In this document: positions 38,186 through 47,271 of the stretch, piece by piece
How the letters are laid out: each line of letters opens with the position of its first letter
Numbering within the stretch: position 1 is the first letter of the stretch
NCBI GenBank assembly: GCA_902776035.1
Contig: CACYOO010000007.1
Location: 62,001 to 126,000, forward strand
Source: an uncultured bacterium
Lineage (GTDB): Bacteria; Cyanobacteriota; Vampirovibrionia; Gastranaerophilales; Gastranaerophilaceae
Direction of reading: 5' to 3'
DNA length: 64,000 nucleotides
Position numbers and translations under genes: made by a program
The notes under the pieces: generated by a model
The model's database searches: none
The model's input: the letters and a program-made list of their open reading frames with translations, nothing else
What the model was told of the DNA's origin: nothing

Positions 38186-38746
38186 ATGAGTATATATGGA
38201 AAAACAAAGGGAACTGAATTAGAAAAACAAATTGCACAATTGGCAACAGGTGAAGCCGTTGGTGGTGCTATGTACTATGCATTAGCAAAAATTGCAAAAG
38301 AAAAATTTGGTTTAGATGACGTTGCAAAAGAATTTATTGAACTCGGCAATCAAGAAACAAATCACGGTGCATTTTATGCGATGTTAAACGGCAGATACCC
38401 TTATGGAGAGAAAGAATTTTGGCAATTAGTAAGAGGTTTATCAAAAGCGGAATACAAAGGAGAAGGTAATATTAATCAATTAGCAGATAAGCTTGCAAAA
38501 TTAGGTCTTGACGAAGAAGTAGTTGCACAAGTGAAAGAATTTGCACTCCAAGAAAAACATCATGGAGAAGTTACCAAATCCATAATTGATAAATATGCAC
38601 CAAAAGAAAATGAAGATAATACAAATAAACCTGTTTATGAATGTTCTGTATGCGGATTTGAGTGCACAGGAGATTTAGAAAATGAATCAGATGATTATAA
38701 ATGTCCAATTTGCGGATGTGCAAAAGGTGTATTTAAATTAAAATAA
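38186..38746 (+). CDS. Rubrerythrin
   Basis: 186 residues: a ferritin-like four-helix domain with di-iron Glu/His residues (LATGEAVGGAMYY, LGNQETNHGAF, LQEKHHGEV) and a C-terminal rubredoxin-like domain with Cys153, Cys156, Cys173 and Cys176. Rubrerythrins reduce hydrogen peroxide in anaerobes. AAAAGGAG precedes the ATG, and a glutathione-peroxidase gene follows by 16 bp, so they form a peroxide-defence unit. Confidence 0.93.
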   Translation: MSIYGKTKGTELEKQIAQLATGEAVGGAMYYALAKIAKEKFGLDDVAKEFIELGNQETNHGAFYAMLNGRYPYGEKEFWQLVRGLSKAEYKGEGNINQLADKLAKLGLDEEVVAQVKEFALQEKHHGEVTKSIIDKYAPKENEDNTNKPVYECSVCGFECTGDLENESDDYKCPICGCAKGVFKLK

Positions 38747-38762
38747 AAATTTAGGAGGAAAA

Positions 38763-39305
38763 ATGTCTATATATGATTACTCTGTAACAAAATCAAACGG
38801 TGAAGAATTAAAACTTTCAGATTTTAAAGGTAAAGTAATTATGATTGTAAATACAGCAACAGGTTGCGGTTTTACACCTCAATACGAGGCAATTGAAACA
38901 CTTTACGAAAAATACCTCGATAAAGGTTTAGAAATCATTGACATTCCTTGTAATCAATTTGGTCATCAAGCTCCCGGAACAGATGACGAAATACATGAAT
39001 TTTGTCAAATTCATTACAATACAATGTTTCCACAAATGAAAAAATCTGATGTAAACGGTGAAAAAGAACTGGCTTTATATACATATCTCAAATCTCAAAG
39101 AGGATTTGAAGGTTTTAGCGAGCATAAATATCGTCAACTTTTGGAAGAAATGCTTTCTAAAACAGATAAAGATTGGGCAAGTAAACCTGACATTAAATGG
39201 AATTTTACAAAATTTATTGTAGATAGAAATGGAAATGTTAATTTTCGTTTAGAACCTATGGCCGGTTTAGATGAAATGGAAGCTAAAATAAAAGAAGTTC
39301 TTTGA
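38763..39305 (+). CDS. Glutathione peroxidase family thiol peroxidase
   Basis: 180 residues. Peroxidatic Cys35 in NTATGCGFTPQ (the Sec position), the Gln in DIPCNQFGHQ and the Trp-Asn-Phe motif KWNFTKFIVD complete the active site. Bacterial enzymes of this type usually use thioredoxin. AGGAGG lies before the ATG. Cotranscribed with rubrerythrin. Confidence 0.93.
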   Translation: MSIYDYSVTKSNGEELKLSDFKGKVIMIVNTATGCGFTPQYEAIETLYEKYLDKGLEIIDIPCNQFGHQAPGTDDEIHEFCQIHYNTMFPQMKKSDVNGEKELALYTYLKSQRGFEGFSEHKYRQLLEEMLSKTDKDWASKPDIKWNFTKFIVDRNGNVNFRLEPMAGLDEMEAKIKEVL

Positions 39306-39327
39306 GCTATATACAAAATATTTTTAA

Positions 39328-39360
39328 AGAGTGTGTTTTAAAATTTTTAAAACACACTCT
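39328..39360. terminator. Hairpin between convergent genes
   Basis: A stem of about 15 bp (AGAGTGTGTTTTAAA and its complement) lies midway between the peroxidase and the response-regulator stops. T runs are short on both sides, so it is a probable bidirectional terminator. Confidence 0.65.
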
Positions 39361-39372
39361 TAATAATATTAA

Positions 39373-40047
39373 TTATACAAGTCCTTCTTTTACAGCTTTT
39401 ACTGCTGCCTGAACTCTATCACTTACGCACATTTTTTGTAAAATTGAGCATACATGTGCTTTTGCCGTATGTACACTTACAATTAATTCTTTTGCGATTT
39501 CAGTATTGCTTTTACCTAATACAAGTTGTTTTAAAACTTCATACTCACGCTCTGTCAAAGGTACTCTGCCTTCCTGTGAAGATGAATTTTCCAATATTTT
39601 AGCATTTTCAACTTTAGGAAATGAGTTTAATGCCAATTGTGCAATTTCAGGATCAAGCCAGCAAACTCCGTTTGAAACATCTCTTACAACATCTGCCAAT
39701 TTAACAGGATCAATATCTTTCATACAATATGCATTTGCACCTGAACTTAAGGCAGCAACGACTTCTTCTTCTCTATCATGAGATGTTAGTGCTATAATTT
39801 TTGTTTTAGGGGATATTTCTTTGGTTTTAATTGTTGCTTCTATACCGTTCATTCCCGGCAAACCCAAGTCCATTAAAACAACATCCGGATTTTTTGATTT
39901 AATTAATTCTAAACCCTCATTTGCATTTTCACACTCTGCAATGACATTAATATCATCGTTAGAGTTTAATGCACACCTTAGTCCTACTCTCGTTAATTTG
40001 AAATCTTCAATAATAATAACTGTAATTGTTTTTGTTGCTACTGTCAT
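39373..40047 (-). CDS. NarL/LuxR-family response regulator
   Basis: 224 residues. Receiver with Glu14-Asp15, phosphoacceptor Asp60 (VVLMDLGLPGMNG), a Thr in IIALTSHD and a Lys in AYCMKDI. After a linker, a LuxR-type helix-turn-helix (LTEREYEVLKQLVLGKSNTE; VSVHTAKAHVCSILQKM). A transcription factor whose kinase is not adjacent. It lies between two sets of oxidative-stress genes and could control them. AAGGAG precedes the ATG. Confidence 0.92.
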   Translation of the reverse strand: MTVATKTITVIIIEDFKLTRVGLRCALNSNDDINVIAECENANEGLELIKSKNPDVVLMDLGLPGMNGIEATIKTKEISPKTKIIALTSHDREEEVVAALSSGANAYCMKDIDPVKLADVVRDVSNGVCWLDPEIAQLALNSFPKVENAKILENSSSQEGRVPLTEREYEVLKQLVLGKSNTEIAKELIVSVHTAKAHVCSILQKMCVSDRVQAAVKAVKEGLV

Positions 40048-40141
40048 TTTCTTCTCCTTTTTACTTTTATTACAATTAATAATTTAAATGCATCTGTATT
40101 CCTTTATTATCTTATCTACTGATAATATAAACTGCATTAAG

Positions 40142-40206
40142 TAACCTACATGGTATATGATTTATTTTATCGGTTGATTTTTTAAATAAACTTCGTAAGT
40201 AGGTTA
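40142..40206. other. Long nested inverted repeat
   Basis: TAACCTAC at 40142-40149 pairs with GTAGGTTA at 40199-40206, enclosing a second pair TTTATTT/AAATAAA. It lies upstream of the response regulator and could be a structured 5' leader, a small RNA or a tiny mobile remnant. Confidence 0.4.
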
Positions 40207-40269
40207 ATATCCCAATGGATAATAAGGGCTAATATTTTTATTAGAACAGAAAATACTATTAATAAGCAC

Positions 40270-40304
40270 AAAACGACTTTCTTTATATTAAAGAAAGTCG
40301 TTTT
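40270..40304 (-). terminator. Rho-independent terminator
   Basis: A perfect 15-bp stem (AAAACGACTTTCTTT and its complement) with a 5-nt loop, 25 bp after the ferritin stop. Confidence 0.88.
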
Positions 40305-40329
40305 GTAAATTACATTTATATATAATAAG

Positions 40330-40824
40330 CTATCTTTCACTGAGTTCTTTATCTAAAAGGTATAAAGCAGCTTTATTTTCACCAAATAATTTATATTTTG
40401 AATATATTTTGAATGCATTTTTTTCTTCCTCATGCTGTTCGTTTAACATATCTTTCAAAAAACTCATTATTGCAAATGCATTTTCCTCTTTTGCCATTAC
40501 AGTAATTTCTTTTAATGATTGTGTAATGTGTTCTTCATGCATAACAATTGCTTTAAGAGTTTCTATAGGAGATTGAAAATTTGTTTGAGGTTGCAAAATT
40601 TGCATAAACTCTATATTACCGTTTAATTCATTTAAAAATTCAAATACTGACATACCATGACTTAATTCTTCTTCAGATTGCTTTTTACACCAATGTGCAA
40701 ATCCGTAAAGATGTTCTTTGTTAAAATAATCTGTCATTGCAAGATAAAGATAACTTGAGTAAAATTCTTTATTTATTTGTAAGTTTAGCTCTCTATTCAA
40801 ATGTTCACTAATTCTAGAATTCAT
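40330..40824 (-). CDS. ftnA: Ferritin
   Basis: 164 residues from the ATG at 40824, preceded by AAAGGAG; the frame extends to 40848 without support. The di-iron ferroxidase residues are present (NKEFYSSYLYL, KKQSEEELSHG, QHEEEKNAF) and the sequence is collinear with E. coli FtnA. Stores iron and limits Fenton chemistry. It overlaps the superoxide reductase gene by 11 bp, so the two are coupled. Confidence 0.93.
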   Translation of the reverse strand: MNSRISEHLNRELNLQINKEFYSSYLYLAMTDYFNKEHLYGFAHWCKKQSEEELSHGMSVFEFLNELNGNIEFMQILQPQTNFQSPIETLKAIVMHEEHITQSLKEITVMAKEENAFAIMSFLKDMLNEQHEEEKNAFKIYSKYKLFGENKAALYLLDKELSER

Positions 40825-41212
40825 TGTATTCTCCTTTAAATAACCCATGAATATTACACAATGCTCTTGCCCATAGAGAAGTACATTTTGCTTTTAAATT
40901 CATTTCCGGCTCGTCATCCAGTGATAAAAACTTTGTTTTAACATACTTTTTATCTTGAGATACTGCCTGTACAAAACAAATATGATGTTCATTCGTCATA
41001 GGATGTAGAACAGCCCCGACAGCAACATTATATCCATCAATATTTTTAGTAATTACAGGTACATGCTTTTCATTTAAATTTTCATCATCATTTTTTTCTT
41101 TAATGAGCTCCATTGCCTCATTACAGCAAACAAGCTCTCCGTAACTTTCGGATAAAACTTCAACAACATTTCCGCAAACATTACATCTGTATATTTGTAA
41201 TTTTTCAGTCAT
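40814..41212 (-). CDS. Superoxide reductase (desulfoferrodoxin, 2Fe type)
   Basis: 132 residues from the ATG at 41212 with GGAG upstream. The N-terminal rubredoxin-like centre has Cys10, Cys13, Cys29 and Cys30. The catalytic Fe(His4Cys) centre has His50 (in EKHVPV with Glu48 and Lys49), His70, His76, Cys119 and His122. All ligands are intact. Reduces superoxide to peroxide without producing oxygen, typical of anaerobes; rubrerythrin nearby can remove the peroxide and ferritin the iron. Confidence 0.95.
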   Translation of the reverse strand: MTEKLQIYRCNVCGNVVEVLSESYGELVCCNEAMELIKEKNDDENLNEKHVPVITKNIDGYNVAVGAVLHPMTNEHHICFVQAVSQDKKYVKTKFLSLDDEPEMNLKAKCTSLWARALCNIHGLFKGEYNEF

Positions 41213-41227
41213 AAATACTCCTTTCAA

Positions 41228-41419
41228 AAAAAGTTTAATTAAAAGAAGTGTATTTTAAATTCGCTAACTGTTTAAATAACTGTATTATGTTTAAATTTTC
41301 ATTAGGGTATATTTTTTATTCTGCGTGTTTTTAAATAACAATAAAAAGCTCAATAATTTTTACTAATAAAAATCACTTAAATATTTATTAACTTTTCTTT
41401 GCATTTTTAAAATATGTTC
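41228..41419. other. AT-rich intergenic region
   Basis: About 190 bp upstream of the superoxide reductase gene, presumably holding its promoter. I find no convincing -35/-10 pair and no ORF. Confidence 0.3.
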
Positions 41420-41566
41420 TCAAACTGTATCGTAACATGCTAATTGTCTATAAAGACAAGATTCTCTTATTATGTTTATAAAACATTCTATATCTAAAGA
41501 TATGTCAATTATGTGTTCCAAATCTTTTCTTGAAATTTTTACATATTCTTCGTATTTGTCTGTCAT
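41420..41566 (-). CDS. Possible small protein (48 aa)
   Basis: A 48-residue frame starting MTDKYEEYVKISRKDLEHII and ending ACYDTV; charged and helical, with three cysteines. It diverges from the XRE regulator gene, with the dyad operator between them, the arrangement of a regulator and a small controlled gene. The Shine-Dalgarno sequence is weak. Not recognised. Confidence 0.35.
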   Translation of the reverse strand: MTDKYEEYVKISRKDLEHIIDISLDIECFINIIRESCLYRQLACYDTV

Positions 41567-41617
41567 ATCTTGTATATCTTTCTAAATTAAAATTTGAGAA
41601 AAAAACATACACAATCT

Positions 41618-41646
41618 ATTGATTGTAGTCAATAGTTTGTAATCAA
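41618..41646. promoter_or_regulatory. Overlapping dyads, probable XRE operator
   Basis: CTATTGA/TCAATAG (41618-41624 and 41631-41637) and TTGATT/AATCAA (41621-41626 and 41641-41646) overlap 20-50 bp before the XRE gene. A TATAAT at 41654-41659 immediately follows, so a bound regulator would block it. Confidence 0.55.
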
Positions 41647-41665
41647 TAAGTTATATAATATAAAA

Positions 41666-41950
41666 ATGAAGACACAGAACAATAAAAAAACAGAAGAAAA
41701 AAAACAAATTTTATTAGAAGCCGTAGGTAAAGTTATAAAAGCACAAAGAAATAGCTTAAATACAGGAATTAATAAGTTTTCCTATGAATATGAAATAGGA
41801 AATGGTTTATTATCAAGATTAGAAAATGGTAATACTGATACTAAAATTTCTACATTGTGGAAATTATCAAATGCATTTAATATAAATTTTTCGGATATGG
41901 CAAAGCTTATAGAAAACGAACTTCCTGAAGATTTTAATTTCTATGAATAG
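41666..41950 (+). CDS. XRE-family transcriptional regulator (94 aa)
   Basis: A single helix-turn-helix of the Cro/CI type at about residues 20-80 (FSYEYEIGNGLLSRLENGNT; ISTLWKLSNAFNINFSDMAKL). The leader is very short (TATAAT ends 6 nt before the ATG) and there is no Shine-Dalgarno sequence, so it may be leaderless. Probably autoregulated through the adjacent dyads. Target unknown, perhaps the divergent small ORF. Confidence 0.8.
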   Translation: MKTQNNKKTEEKKQILLEAVGKVIKAQRNSLNTGINKFSYEYEIGNGLLSRLENGNTDTKISTLWKLSNAFNINFSDMAKLIENELPEDFNFYE

Positions 41951-42026
41951 TTTTATTTTTTGAAATTTTACAGAAACTTGTTTTTTCTGTGGAAAAAACT
42001 GTTTTATAACATAGAAATTATTAATT

Positions 42027-42794
42027 TTACTTTAGTAAAGACTTAGCCCTTTTCCATAACTCATCATATTCATCAAAAGAATAATCCTCTAAAGGTTTTT
42101 CTGCAATTTCTTCCATTTTTCTGAAACGCTTCATGAATTTATTATTTGCTCCGATTAAACATTGTTCAGCATCAAGCTTATACCATCTTGCAAGATTTAC
42201 AACTGCAAACAATATATCTCCCATTTCTTCTTCCATATTTATTTTGTCATTATTTTTTACCGCATTTTTAAATTCATCAAATTCAGATTTTATACAATTA
42301 TCAAGCGTTTCAACTTTGTCCCATTCAAATCCAACCTTGACAGCACGTTTTGAAATTTTTTGAGCAGACATTAACGCTGATTGAGATTTTGAAATTCCAT
42401 CCATTTGAGAAACTCTGTCTTTTTTTTCTTCTTTTTTTAATATATCCCAATTTTTAACAACCTCATCAGCATTTTTAACTTTTACATTGCCAAAAACATG
42501 AGGATGCCTGTGAATAAGCTTATCTTTTAGTTCTTTTGCAACATCTTCAATATTAAAAGCACCCTCCTCATCAGCAATTTGAGAATGTAAAAGGACTTGT
42601 AAAAGTACATCTCCAAGTTCCTCTCTTAAATGAACATTATCATTTTCATCAATTGCATCAACCGCCTCATAAGCTTCTTCAAGCATATTAGGCCTTAAAG
42701 ACATGTGAGTCTGTTCTCTATCCCATACACACCCGTTCTCAGAACGTAAAACTCTCACAACCTCTATTAATTCCTCTAAATTTTTATATCCCAC
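42027..42794 (-). CDS. mazG: Nucleoside triphosphate pyrophosphohydrolase MazG
   Basis: 255 residues with two tandem MazG domains. The first has CVWDREQTHMSLRPNMLEEA and the metal-binding ExxE...ExxD set (EEAYEAVDAI, REELGDVLLQ). The second has EFDEFKNAV and EEEMGDILFAVVNLAR. Hydrolyses NTPs and dNTPs as a house-cleaning enzyme. Near the standard length. Confidence 0.95.
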   Translation of the reverse strand: MGYKNLEELIEVVRVLRSENGCVWDREQTHMSLRPNMLEEAYEAVDAIDENDNVHLREELGDVLLQVLLHSQIADEEGAFNIEDVAKELKDKLIHRHPHVFGNVKVKNADEVVKNWDILKKEEKKDRVSQMDGISKSQSALMSAQKISKRAVKVGFEWDKVETLDNCIKSEFDEFKNAVKNNDKINMEEEMGDILFAVVNLARWYKLDAEQCLIGANNKFMKRFRKMEEIAEKPLEDYSFDEYDELWKRAKSLLK

Positions 42795-43061
42795 TTTTTC
42801 ACTCCCATTTTATTAATGTATTACTTTTAACTTTAAATCAAAAACAATTTTTTTTAAATATAGTGATTTTATATAACATAGAAAATGAATGTTTAAGTAA
42901 ATTTATACACATAAAAATATTTACAAATATTTACATAATCTGTTTAAAAGTTAAATATAACTTAATTTCAGGAAACATTTATACGCTTGAAAGATTGGTA
43001 TTTATTTATAAACAATCAGAATAATTAAACTAAAAAGAGTTAAAAAAGCTTATTAAATAGC
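42795..43061. other. AT-rich intergenic region before infA
   Basis: About 270 bp of A/T-rich DNA between divergent mazG and infA. I see no ORF, RNA gene or strong hairpin; it presumably holds the mazG promoter. Confidence 0.3.
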
Positions 43062-43089
43062 TTGCAAAGATTTTTTTAGCAAATATGAT
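43062..43089 (+). promoter_or_regulatory. Promoter of the infA-rpsI operon
   Basis: TTGCAA, a 16-bp spacer, then TATGAT, about 32 nt before the infA ATG. Confidence 0.6.
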
Positions 43090-43120
43090 AGAATAACAGA
43101 AAATTGATAAAAGAGGTAAT

Positions 43121-43336
43121 ATGTCAAAGGACGTTATAGAACTTGAAGGCACAATATTAGAATCCATGCCTAATGCAATGTTCAAGGTACAACTTGAAAA
43201 TGGGCATGAAATATTGGCTCATATATCAGGTAAGATAAGAAAGAATTTTATAAGAATCTTGCCGGGTGATAAGGTAAAGGTGGAAATGACACCTTATGAT
43301 TTATCAAAAGGCAGAATTACATTCAGAATGAAATAA
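43121..43336 (+). CDS. infA: Translation initiation factor IF-1
   Basis: 71-residue S1/OB-fold protein, starting [20 protein letters not shown] with the ending [14 protein letters not shown]. Blocks the A site during initiation. First gene of the alpha-type operon; AGAGGT before the ATG. Confidence 0.97.
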   Translation: MSKDVIELEGTILESMPNAMFKVQLENGHEILAHISGKIRKNFIRILPGDKVKVEMTPYDLSKGRITFRMK

Positions 43337-43359
43337 ACACAATATAGAAAGGTAGAACA

Positions 43360-43473
43360 ATGAAAGTCAGAAGTTCAGTAAAGAAGATTTGCGATAAATG
43401 CAAATGTATTAAAAGAAAAGGTAGAATAGCAATAATTTGCGAAAATCCAAAACACAAACAAAGACAAGGTTAA
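43360..43473 (+). CDS. rpmJ: 50S ribosomal protein L36
   Basis: A 37-residue protein starting [15 protein letters not shown], with zinc ligands Cys11, Cys14, Cys27 and His32, the zinc form of L36. AAAGGT precedes the ATG. It lies between infA and rpsM, as expected. Confidence 0.96.
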   Translation: MKVRSSVKKICDKCKCIKRKGRIAIICENPKHKQRQG

Positions 43474-43499
43474 TAAGGAAAGTAAAGAGGAAATAAAAT

Positions 43500-43871
43500 A
43501 TGGCAAGATTAGCAGGGGTAGATTTACCTCGTAACAAAAGAATGGTAATAGCTCTTACATACATTTACGGTATCGGGCCGGCAATCAGCAGAGAAATTCT
43601 TAAGAAAACAGGAATATCAGAAGATTTAAGAACTGATGATTTAACAGACGAAGATATTAAAGTATTAAGAGAAGAACTTGGTAATTATGAGATAGAGGGT
43701 GATTTAAGACGTTCTGTATCAATGCATATTAAACGTTTGCAAGAAATCAACTCATATAGAGGAATGCGTCATAAACGTTCATTGCCTTGCAGAGGACAAA
43801 GAACAAAAACAAATGCAAGAACACGCAGAGGTAAAAAAGGTTTAGCTATAACCAAGAAAAAAACAGCTTAG
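43500..43871 (+). CDS. rpsM: 30S ribosomal protein S13
   Basis: 123 residues, beginning [20 protein letters not shown], with helix-two-turn-helix and the tail [17 protein letters not shown]. Small-subunit head, contacts L5. Standard length. Confidence 0.98.
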   Translation: MARLAGVDLPRNKRMVIALTYIYGIGPAISREILKKTGISEDLRTDDLTDEDIKVLREELGNYEIEGDLRRSVSMHIKRLQEINSYRGMRHKRSLPCRGQRTKTNARTRRGKKGLAITKKKTA

Positions 43872-43909
43872 TTAATTAGTAAGAAAGAATAATATAAGGA
43901 AATAAAGAA

Positions 43910-44296
43910 ATGGCAAGACCAAAAACAACAAAGAAAAAAGAAAAGAAGAATGTATTACAAGGTGTTGTGCATATTCAATCAACATTCAATAATACAATTG
44001 TTACTTCAACAGATACACAAGGTAACGCAATAGCATGGGCTACAGCAGGGGCATCAGGTTTTAAGGGTGCAAGAAAAGGAACACCGTTTGCAGCTCAATC
44101 TGCTGCAGAAATTGTAGCAAAAAAATCTATAGATCAAGGAATGAAAAAAGTTGAAGTTTACATAAAAGGTCCGGGTTCAGGACGTGAAACAGCAATAAGA
44201 GCAATTCAAGCAGCAGGTTTAGAGATAACATTGATTAAGGATGTTACTCCAATACCTCATAATGGTTGTAGACCACCTAAAAAACGTCGTGTATAA
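43910..44296 (+). CDS. rpsK: 30S ribosomal protein S11
   Basis: 128 residues with [38 protein letters not shown] and the C-terminal [16 protein letters not shown]. Platform protein. AAGGA precedes the ATG. Confidence 0.98.
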   Translation: MARPKTTKKKEKKNVLQGVVHIQSTFNNTIVTSTDTQGNAIAWATAGASGFKGARKGTPFAAQSAAEIVAKKSIDQGMKKVEVYIKGPGSGRETAIRAIQAAGLEITLIKDVTPIPHNGCRPPKKRRV

Positions 44297-44352
44297 TTAA
44301 CGATTTTAATTAATAAAAGTATTTACAAAATTAAGAACAAAGGAAAAAGACA

Positions 44353-44955
44353 ATGTCAAAATATACAGGAGCAAGAAATAAATTATTCCGTAATTTCGGA
44401 GTAAAGGATTTATCAAACAGAAAGTTGACTTCATCTATGCGTCAAACAGCATCAGGTCAACATGGTGCAATGAGAAAGAAACTTTCTGAATATGCATTAC
44501 ATTTAAATGAAAAACAAAAAATAAGATTAACATATTTAGTTTCAGAAAAGCAATTCGCAAGATATTATAAAGAAGCTGCAAGAAGAACAGGCGTTACAGG
44601 TACGATTTTGCTTCAATTATTAGAAGCAAGATTGGACAATGTTTTGTTCAGAGCCGGCTTTGGTATAACAAGAAAACAATCAAGACAAATCGTAAATCAT
44701 GGTCATGTGCTTGTAAACGGTAAAAAAGTAAATATACCATCATATATTTTAAAAGCAGGTGATGTAATAACAATCAGAGAAAGAAGTCAAACATTCTTAA
44801 AGAGTGTTTTAGATTTGATTGACATGCCTTGTGAATCTCCTTGGATAACAAAGGATAAGGATGCGTTAAAAATCACATTCGACAGAATGCCTGAACGTGA
44901 AGAACTTGACACAGAATTAAAAGAACAGCTTGTTATTGAGTATTACTCTAAGTAG
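44353..44955 (+). CDS. rpsD: 30S ribosomal protein S4
   Basis: 200 residues with GQHGAMRKKLSEYALHLNEK and the S4 RNA-binding motif (RLDNVLFRAGFGITRKQSRQ). The N-terminus lacks the zinc cysteines, so it is the cysteine-free form. Its place between rpsK and rpoA matches the alpha operon of many bacteria. AAAGGA before the ATG. Confidence 0.97.
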   Translation: MSKYTGARNKLFRNFGVKDLSNRKLTSSMRQTASGQHGAMRKKLSEYALHLNEKQKIRLTYLVSEKQFARYYKEAARRTGVTGTILLQLLEARLDNVLFRAGFGITRKQSRQIVNHGHVLVNGKKVNIPSYILKAGDVITIRERSQTFLKSVLDLIDMPCESPWITKDKDALKITFDRMPEREELDTELKEQLVIEYYSK

Positions 44956-45018
44956 TAGTTGAATTTAATTTATAAGCTTAATTGTTATTACAAAATAAAA
45001 TATCGGGAGATAAAAACA

Positions 45019-46005
45019 ATGGATTTAAAAATAAAAACAGTAAATACAACGACTGGTTCAGACGGTTCACAATATGGTAAATTTGTTATAGAACCGTTAG
45101 CAAAGGGCTTTGGTAATACAATAGGTAATTCACTTAGAAGAGTATTATTATCAAGCTTAGAAGGAACAGCAGTAACATCAGCCAGAATAGAAGGAATTAC
45201 ACATGAATACACAGCTATTCCGGGTGTAGTAGAAGATGTTATAGATATATTGCTTAACTTAAAAGGACTTGTAATAAAGAAAGATTCAAAAGAGCCGGAA
45301 ACATTAAGAATAGACGTAGATCATGCAGGTCCTGTACTTGCCGGAGATATACAATTACCAGCTGGAGTAAGAGTAGTAAATCCTGATTGGTTAATTTGTA
45401 CAGTTGCAGACGGTGGCAGTTTCCATGCTGAAATTACTGTTGAAACAGGCAGAGGATACGTTCCGCATGATGTACCAAGAGATTCAAAAGAAGGATATTC
45501 AATAGATATACTTCCTATAGATGCAACATTTATGCCAATAAAAAGAGTTGCTTATAATGTAGAGCCGACTCGTGTAGGAGATTCAATTGATTTTGATAAA
45601 GTTACATTAGAAATATGGTCAAATGGTTCATTAGATGTAACATTAGCACTTTCTCAATCAGCACAATTATTGATAGATCATTTTATGCAAATAGCAGCAA
45701 TATCAGGTCAGCCGGTAGTTGTAAATCAACCTGTATTTGAAGAAAGTTCTGAAGAAACAGTAGAAGATGAAGAACCAACAACAACAATTACAATTGAAGA
45801 ATTGGAATTATCGGTAAGAGCTTATAACTGCTTAAAGAGAGCAAGTATAAATACAATGTCTGAATTGTTAAAGAAATCAGAAAATGATTTATTAAACATA
45901 AAGAATTTTGGTAAAAAATCTTCAGATGAAGTTGTTGAAAGGTTACATCACTTTGGATTGGATTTAGCTCCAAGTCCTGAAGTTCCTGAAGAAGAAATGG
46001 TTTAA
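45019..46005 (+). CDS. rpoA: RNA polymerase alpha subunit
   Basis: 328 residues from the ATG at 45019, preceded by GGGAG; the frame runs back to 44959 but that extension follows no ribosome-binding site. The N-terminal dimerisation domain has FVIEPLAKGFGNTIGNSLRR; an acidic linker (about 250-265) leads to the C-terminal domain with ELSVRAYNCLKRASINTMSE and NIKNFGKKSSDEV, which contacts UP elements and activators. Confidence 0.97.
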   Translation: MDLKIKTVNTTTGSDGSQYGKFVIEPLAKGFGNTIGNSLRRVLLSSLEGTAVTSARIEGITHEYTAIPGVVEDVIDILLNLKGLVIKKDSKEPETLRIDVDHAGPVLAGDIQLPAGVRVVNPDWLICTVADGGSFHAEITVETGRGYVPHDVPRDSKEGYSIDILPIDATFMPIKRVAYNVEPTRVGDSIDFDKVTLEIWSNGSLDVTLALSQSAQLLIDHFMQIAAISGQPVVVNQPVFEESSEETVEDEEPTTTITIEELELSVRAYNCLKRASINTMSELLKKSENDLLNIKNFGKKSSDEVVERLHHFGLDLAPSPEVPEEEMV

Positions 46006-46035
46006 AAAATAATATAAAATAAAAGGGATAAAAAA

Positions 46036-46464
46036 ATGAGACACTTAACAAAGAAAAATACACTCGGCAGAGCAAAAGACCAAAGAGATGCACTTCTTAA
46101 GGCCTTAGCAACAGAGTTATTAACTCATGGTGAAATCAAAACTACATTGGCTAAAGCAAAAGCATTAAGACCTTATGTAGACAATTTGGTTACATTAGCA
46201 AAAAAAGGTGATTTAACATCACGTCGTCAAGCTGCAAAATTTATCTATGATAAAGAGTTAGATAAATTTATTGACACAGCAACAGGTGAATTGTTTGAAA
46301 CATTGGAAGAAGGTAAAAAACTTCCAAAACAAACAGTATTAAGAAGATTATTCAGTGTAATCGGCAAAAAGTATGTAGACAGAAATGGTGGTTACACAAG
46401 AATATATCACTTGCCTCCAAGAAGGGGTGATGCAAGTGAAATGGCTTTAATACAACTTGTATAA
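46036..46464 (+). CDS. rplQ: 50S ribosomal protein L17
   Basis: 142 residues with LGRAKDQRDALLKALATELL and KTTLAKAKALRPYVD, ending in a basic segment (YTRIYHLPPRRGDASEMALI). Longer than the 116-residue core by an insertion around residues 65-100. AAGGGA precedes the ATG. Confidence 0.95.
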   Translation: MRHLTKKNTLGRAKDQRDALLKALATELLTHGEIKTTLAKAKALRPYVDNLVTLAKKGDLTSRRQAAKFIYDKELDKFIDTATGELFETLEEGKKLPKQTVLRRLFSVIGKKYVDRNGGYTRIYHLPPRRGDASEMALIQLV

Positions 46465-46466
46465 TT

Positions 46467-47243
46467 ATGCAAAGATATGCATTTTTGATACAGTATATCG
46501 GAAAAAATTATGCAGGCAGTCAAATTCAATTTGGAAAAGATGGTGAAGAACAACCCACACCAACAATACAAGGAGAATTAGAAAAAGCCATAACGACGTT
46601 ATTAGGGGTTAAAAAAACATCTAATAACAAAAGACCAATAAAAACGGTCTTTTCCGGAAGAACTGATACCGGAGTAAATTCAACGGGACAAGTTGTTCAT
46701 GTTGATTTAGATAAAGAAATTGTTGCTTCAAAATTTATCAAATCAGTGAATGCATTGTTGCCGAAAGATATATCAATATCGGATTTACATAAAGTTGACA
46801 GTTTGTTTCATTCTCAAAAATCCGCCCAAAAAAGATATTACAGATATGTTTTTTTGAATAGGGAACAACGAAAAGCTTTTGATGGTAATTTGTTGAGAAT
46901 AGAAGAAAAATTAAATCTTGAAAGAATGAACAAATCCTTGAGTTATTTACTTGGAGAACATGACTTTTCAAGTTTTAAGAATACCGGAAGTTCAAATCCA
47001 AGCGACATTTGTTACTTATATAAGGCAGAATGTTGGCAAAATGAAGATATGATTATAACAGATATAGTCGGAAGCAGATTTTTGTACAATATGGTAAGAA
47101 TAATAGTCGGAACAGTATTGGATATTGAACACAATAACAGAAATCCTGAATATATGAAAACTGTTCTAGATGCAAAAGATAGAAGTTTAGCAGGGAAGAC
47201 AGTTACACCGGACGGATTGACGTTAATAAAAGTAGAATATTAG
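46467..47243 (+). CDS. truA: tRNA pseudouridine synthase A
   Basis: 258 residues, with the catalytic Asp in [17 protein letters not shown] and the conserved end [13 protein letters not shown]. Modifies U38-U40 in tRNA anticodon stems. It begins 2 bp after the rplQ stop, so is translated with it; this order (rplQ-truA-rplM-rpsI) is common, including in Cyanobacteria. Confidence 0.96.
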   Translation: MQRYAFLIQYIGKNYAGSQIQFGKDGEEQPTPTIQGELEKAITTLLGVKKTSNNKRPIKTVFSGRTDTGVNSTGQVVHVDLDKEIVASKFIKSVNALLPKDISISDLHKVDSLFHSQKSAQKRYYRYVFLNREQRKAFDGNLLRIEEKLNLERMNKSLSYLLGEHDFSSFKNTGSSNPSDICYLYKAECWQNEDMIITDIVGSRFLYNMVRIIVGTVLDIEHNNRNPEYMKTVLDAKDRSLAGKTVTPDGLTLIKVEY

Positions 47244-47271
47244 AGATAAAAAAGATAAATGGAGAAAAAGC

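Noticed and set aside
44959-45018. N-terminal extension of rpoA
   Set aside because: No ribosome-binding site, and the extra 20 residues precede the normal RpoA start; the ATG at 45019 has GGGAG upstream.
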